In this document: positions 60,844 to 64,000 of the stretch, one piece after another
Layout of the letters: every line of letters starts with the position of its first letter
Position numbering within the stretch: the first letter of the stretch is position 1
Source: an uncultured Pelagibacteraceae bacterium
GTDB taxonomy: Bacteria > Pseudomonadota > Alphaproteobacteria > Pelagibacterales > Pelagibacteraceae
NCBI GenBank assembly: GCA_902566315.1
Contig: CACFIL010000005.1
Span: 1 to 64,000 of the forward strand
DNA length: 64,000 nucleotides
Direction: 5' to 3'
Program-made: the position numbers and the translations under genes
Notes under the pieces: generated by a model
The model's input: the letters and a program-made list of their open reading frames with translations, nothing else
Told to the model about the DNA's origin: nothing
The model's database searches: none

Positions 60844-62346
60844 TCATTGGGTCGCCGGGAAAATAATTTCAACTTTTGCACCTCTCTCTTTATTATTTTC
60901 AGCTTTAATTTGTCCTTTATGCAATTCAACTAAGTTTTTCACTATATTTAGACCTAAGCCTGAGTGTTCTCCAAAATTTTTAGGTCTATTACTGTAAAAT
61001 CTATTGAAAATTTTAGTGGTATCCTTCTCACTAAAACCTGTCCCCTCGTCAATTACTACAATTCTAGGCTTACCTTCTTTGTCTTTACTGACCTCTACTA
61101 TAATTTCCTGATTCTCATCGCTAAAAGAAATTGAGTTTTCAAGTAAATTTGCAATTATTTGCTCTATCCTATTGTTTATACCAAGTATAAAATAATTCTC
61201 AGATCCATTGGACTTTAATCTTATTTGTATTTTTCTCTTTGAATTATAAATATTGTTAAAATCGTCAACCACAGATTTTGCAATATCCTTAATATCAATC
61301 TTTTGCATTGTTTCTGTGGAAATCACTGCTTCATCTTTCAGCATTTGAGAATAATCAGTAATTAATCTTTCTATTCTCTCAACATCATGGGAGACGATAT
61401 TAATTAGTTTTTTTCTTTTAATTTTATCTTCTGTTTCTGAAATTATCTCAGATGCACTTTTCAATGAAGCAAGGGGATTTCTAATTTCATGAAGTAGGTC
61501 TGTTGAATAATTTTCAGCTGTTGCAATTCTTTTATTCAATTCACTAGTCATTTCATCAAGTGATTTTGATAATATACCTAATTCATCATTTCTTGTCTTA
61601 ACACTTTCTATATCTGTTTTTTCGTTACTTTTATCTTTTATGATTTTTGTATAAGTAACTAAATTTTTAATAGGTTTTAAAAAATATCTATTTAACACAT
61701 ATGAAAAAATAATGATGACCAAAAGTACTACAAGAGCTGTTCTAATGATAAAGTTCTCTCTTTCCTCAATCTGTGCTATTATATTATCAGCATTTTCAGA
61801 TATAAGAATATAACCCTTGTTATTTAAATTATTAATACTTTTAATACTAAAAACAAAAAACTGTCCTTGGATTTGTTTAAAATTAGTCAATAATTTTTCA
61901 GATCCTGATAAATGGTATTTATTAAGATCTTCATCAAAGATTGTTTCATTTTTATTTTTTTTATTATTAAAATTTTTCTCATCTGACTCTTCAGTTAATT
62001 CTTCAATTAATAATGTTGATGATGGAATTGATCTAGTATCACCAATCCAATTTGATTTATCATCAAAAAATATTACTCTATCTAGTTTTTCAAAGTATGG
62101 AAATCGAGATTTTTTAGAAAATAAAAATTCGCTAATTCCATACTGATTTAATTTTATATTTGATTTTTCAAGATTAAATATTGTTTGAGTTATTATATTT
62201 GTATGATTTTTTTGTTTCTCATTAATCAAATTTTTTTTAATAGCACTTAAGTAAAAAAACGTGATTATTATTATAAATATGAAGACTACTAGATTAATAA
62301 ATAAGAATTTTTGTAATATAGAGAGATTTTTTAGTATTTTTCCCAT
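60844..62346 (-). CDS. chvG: ChvG/ExoS-family sensor histidine kinase
   Basis: HAMP; LLHEIRNPLASLKSASE; ANLLENSISFSDEN; GLGLNIVKNLVELH; adjacent to response regulator. Confidence 0.93.
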   Translation of the reverse strand: MGKILKNLSILQKFLFINLVVFIFIIIITFFYLSAIKKNLINEKQKNHTNIITQTIFNLEKSNIKLNQYGISEFLFSKKSRFPYFEKLDRVIFFDDKSNWIGDTRSIPSSTLLIEELTEESDEKNFNNKKNKNETIFDEDLNKYHLSGSEKLLTNFKQIQGQFFVFSIKSINNLNNKGYILISENADNIIAQIEERENFIIRTALVVLLVIIIFSYVLNRYFLKPIKNLVTYTKIIKDKSNEKTDIESVKTRNDELGILSKSLDEMTSELNKRIATAENYSTDLLHEIRNPLASLKSASEIISETEDKIKRKKLINIVSHDVERIERLITDYSQMLKDEAVISTETMQKIDIKDIAKSVVDDFNNIYNSKRKIQIRLKSNGSENYFILGINNRIEQIIANLLENSISFSDENQEIIVEVSKDKEGKPRIVVIDEGTGFSEKDTTKIFNRFYSNRPKNFGEHSGLGLNIVKNLVELHKGQIKAENNKERGAKVEIIFPATQ

Positions 62347-62351
62347 AATTA

Positions 62352-63056
62352 TTATTTAACATTCCATCTATATCCACTTCCATATCTTGTTTCAATTGCT
62401 GAAAATTCAGTATCTACCTTTTTAAATTTTTTTCTTATTCTTTTAACATGACTATCAATAGTCCTATCTTCTATATCTGTGTCTTCTCGATAAGCTACAT
62501 CCATAAGTAAGGCCCTCTCTTTAATTATTCCTGGTCTTTTTGCTAGTTCCTCAACAATTTTAAACTCTGTTGTAGTCAGTTTATCGGGTAATTGTTTACC
62601 ATCCCACTCACATTCGAGTTGGGAAGGATCTAATTTTAACTTACCATGAGATATTACATTTTTATTTTCTTCAATGTTGGTATCTTTATCCTTTTTTCTT
62701 AACTGAACCTTGATTCTTTCAACTAAAACTTTAGTTGAGAACCCTCCAGTTTTACCGACAAAGTCATCTGCGCCGAGTTTTAAACCGCTAACCTCGTCAG
62801 TTACTTCATCTTTAGAGGTTAAAAAAATAACTGGCATAGAGGTTTTCTTTCTAAGTTTTCTTAGAAGTTCTTCACCATCCATTCTTGGCATTTTAATATC
62901 AATCACAGCAAGATCTGGTGGTGTTCTTGACAATCCAACAAGAGCATTTTCACCATCAATATAAGTTTGAACTTTGAAACCTTCCTTTTCTAAGGCCATC
63001 TGTACAGATGTTAATAAATTTCGATCATCATCTACTAACGCAATTGTTTGTGACAT
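62352..63056 (-). CDS. chvI: ChvI/ExoR-pathway OmpR-family response regulator
   Basis: IALVDDDRNLLTSVQMALEKEGF; VIDIKMPRMDGEELL; winged-helix ERTIDSHVKRIRKKFK. Confidence 0.94.
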   Translation of the reverse strand: MSQTIALVDDDRNLLTSVQMALEKEGFKVQTYIDGENALVGLSRTPPDLAVIDIKMPRMDGEELLRKLRKKTSMPVIFLTSKDEVTDEVSGLKLGADDFVGKTGGFSTKVLVERIKVQLRKKDKDTNIEENKNVISHGKLKLDPSQLECEWDGKQLPDKLTTTEFKIVEELAKRPGIIKERALLMDVAYREDTDIEDRTIDSHVKRIRKKFKKVDTEFSAIETRYGSGYRWNVK

Positions 63057-63106
63057 AAATTAGAATAAAAATACTAAATTGTTCAGATTAGGGCAATTGT
63101 TTGTTT

Positions 63107-64000
63107 TCAATGAAGATCGCCCCAATTCTCCCCAATATTTACATCGACTAAAAGAGGTATTGAAAATGAGTGAAGTTCACTGTCTTTCACACTCAACATC
63201 AAATCCTTAATTAATTTAGTACTTTTTTTTGTTTCTTTTGATCTTTCTTCAAAAATAAGTTCATCGTGTATTTGTAACAACATTTTAAGACTATTATTTT
63301 TATTATTAGAGATTTCTTTATTTATCCTGATCATTGCTAGTCTCATTATCTCTGATGCTGACCCTTGAATTGGAGCATTTATCGCTGCCCTTTCCTGAAA
63401 ATTTCTTACATTAAAATTTTTATCATTAATTCCTGTTAGATGGGTTTTTCTTCCAAATATGTTGCTTACATAACCACTTTTTCTACAAAAATTCACAGTA
63501 GCTTTCATATAATCTTTTATTTCTGGGAATTTTTTAAAGTAAGAATTTAAAAATTCTTCTGCTTCATTATTTGAAACATTGATTTGTTTGGCTAAACCAT
63601 ATTGTGATATGCCATAAATAATCCCAAAGTTGATTGCTTTCGCTTTTCTTCTTGTTTCAGAGTCAATTTTATTAATTTCTTTTCCAAAAACCTGACTAGC
63701 TGTCAAAGTATGAATATCCTCATTATTTAAAAACGCCTTTTTCAACTGTTTTACATCTGCTAGATCTGCCAAAATTCTCATTTCAACTTGGTTGTAGTCT
63801 GCTGAAATCAATTTATTATTTTTTTCAGAAATAAAGGCTTTTCTTATATCTTTACCATCATCTGATTTTATTGGAATATTTTGTAAATTTGGATCACTAG
63901 ATGCAAGTCTACCTGTTGAAGTAGCTGCTAACAAAAAAGATGTATGAACTCTTTTAGTATTTTGATTTATATGTTCTGGCAATGCATCTGAGTAAGTATT
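63107..64000 (-). CDS. polA: DNA polymerase I, C-terminal part (runs off the window)
   Basis: RLASSDPNLQNIPIKSDDGKDIRKAFI; SADYNQVEMRILA; INFGIIYGISQYGL; LQIHDELIFE. The ORF is open beyond 63982 (NTYSDALPEH) to the window end. Confidence 0.97.
   Translation of the reverse strand, partial: NTYSDALPEHINQNTKRVHTSFLLAATSTGRLASSDPNLQNIPIKSDDGKDIRKAFISEKNNKLISADYNQVEMRILADLADVKQLKKAFLNNEDIHTLTASQVFGKEINKIDSETRRKAKAINFGIIYGISQYGLAKQINVSNNEAEEFLNSYFKKFPEIKDYMKATVNFCRKSGYVSNIFGRKTHLTGINDKNFNVRNFQERAAINAPIQGSASEIMRLAMIRINKEISNNKNNSLKMLLQIHDELIFEERSKETKKSTKLIKDLMLSVKDSELHSFSIPLLVDVNIGENWGDLH

Overview
The window is AT-rich, densely packed, and consistent with a streamlined marine alphaproteobacterium of the SAR11/Pelagibacterales type. 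That assignment is inferred from base composition, very short intergenic gaps and gene content; no database search was possible. It holds about 68 protein-coding genes. I found no rRNA, tRNA, CRISPR array or mobile element. Main loci: an aa3-type cytochrome oxidase cluster ending in thrC; SCO1 with a second CoxIII-like gene; lipid A/Kdo genes (msbA-waaA-lpxK-lpxL); purD-rsmD; pgi-lspA-ileS-ribF; groESL-typA; isocitrate lyase with a divergent ScfR/RamB-type regulator; cfa; an hsp20; a BMP-type nucleoside-like ABC transporter next to a purine phosphoribosyltransferase; an RND pump; tsaE-amgK-murU-ahcY; chvGI; and the 3' part of polA. The strongest non-annotated signals are: (1) a ROSE-like RNA thermometer candidate in the hsp20 5' UTR, where UUGCU pairs with the Shine-Dalgarno around a bulged G; (2) 9-bp-phased TTTACAA direct repeats between aceA and its putative regulator; (3) a 53-codon ORF upstream of aceA that is missing from the ORF track; (4) a single-base poly-A frameshift splitting ubiA; (5) a near-identical CTATATAAACAnTATG leader abutting two cox start codons, suggesting leaderless mRNAs; (6) a Lys-rich coiled-coil protein of unknown function; and (7) chvI-chvG-ahcY synteny lacking the usual hprK/EIIA/HPr genes.
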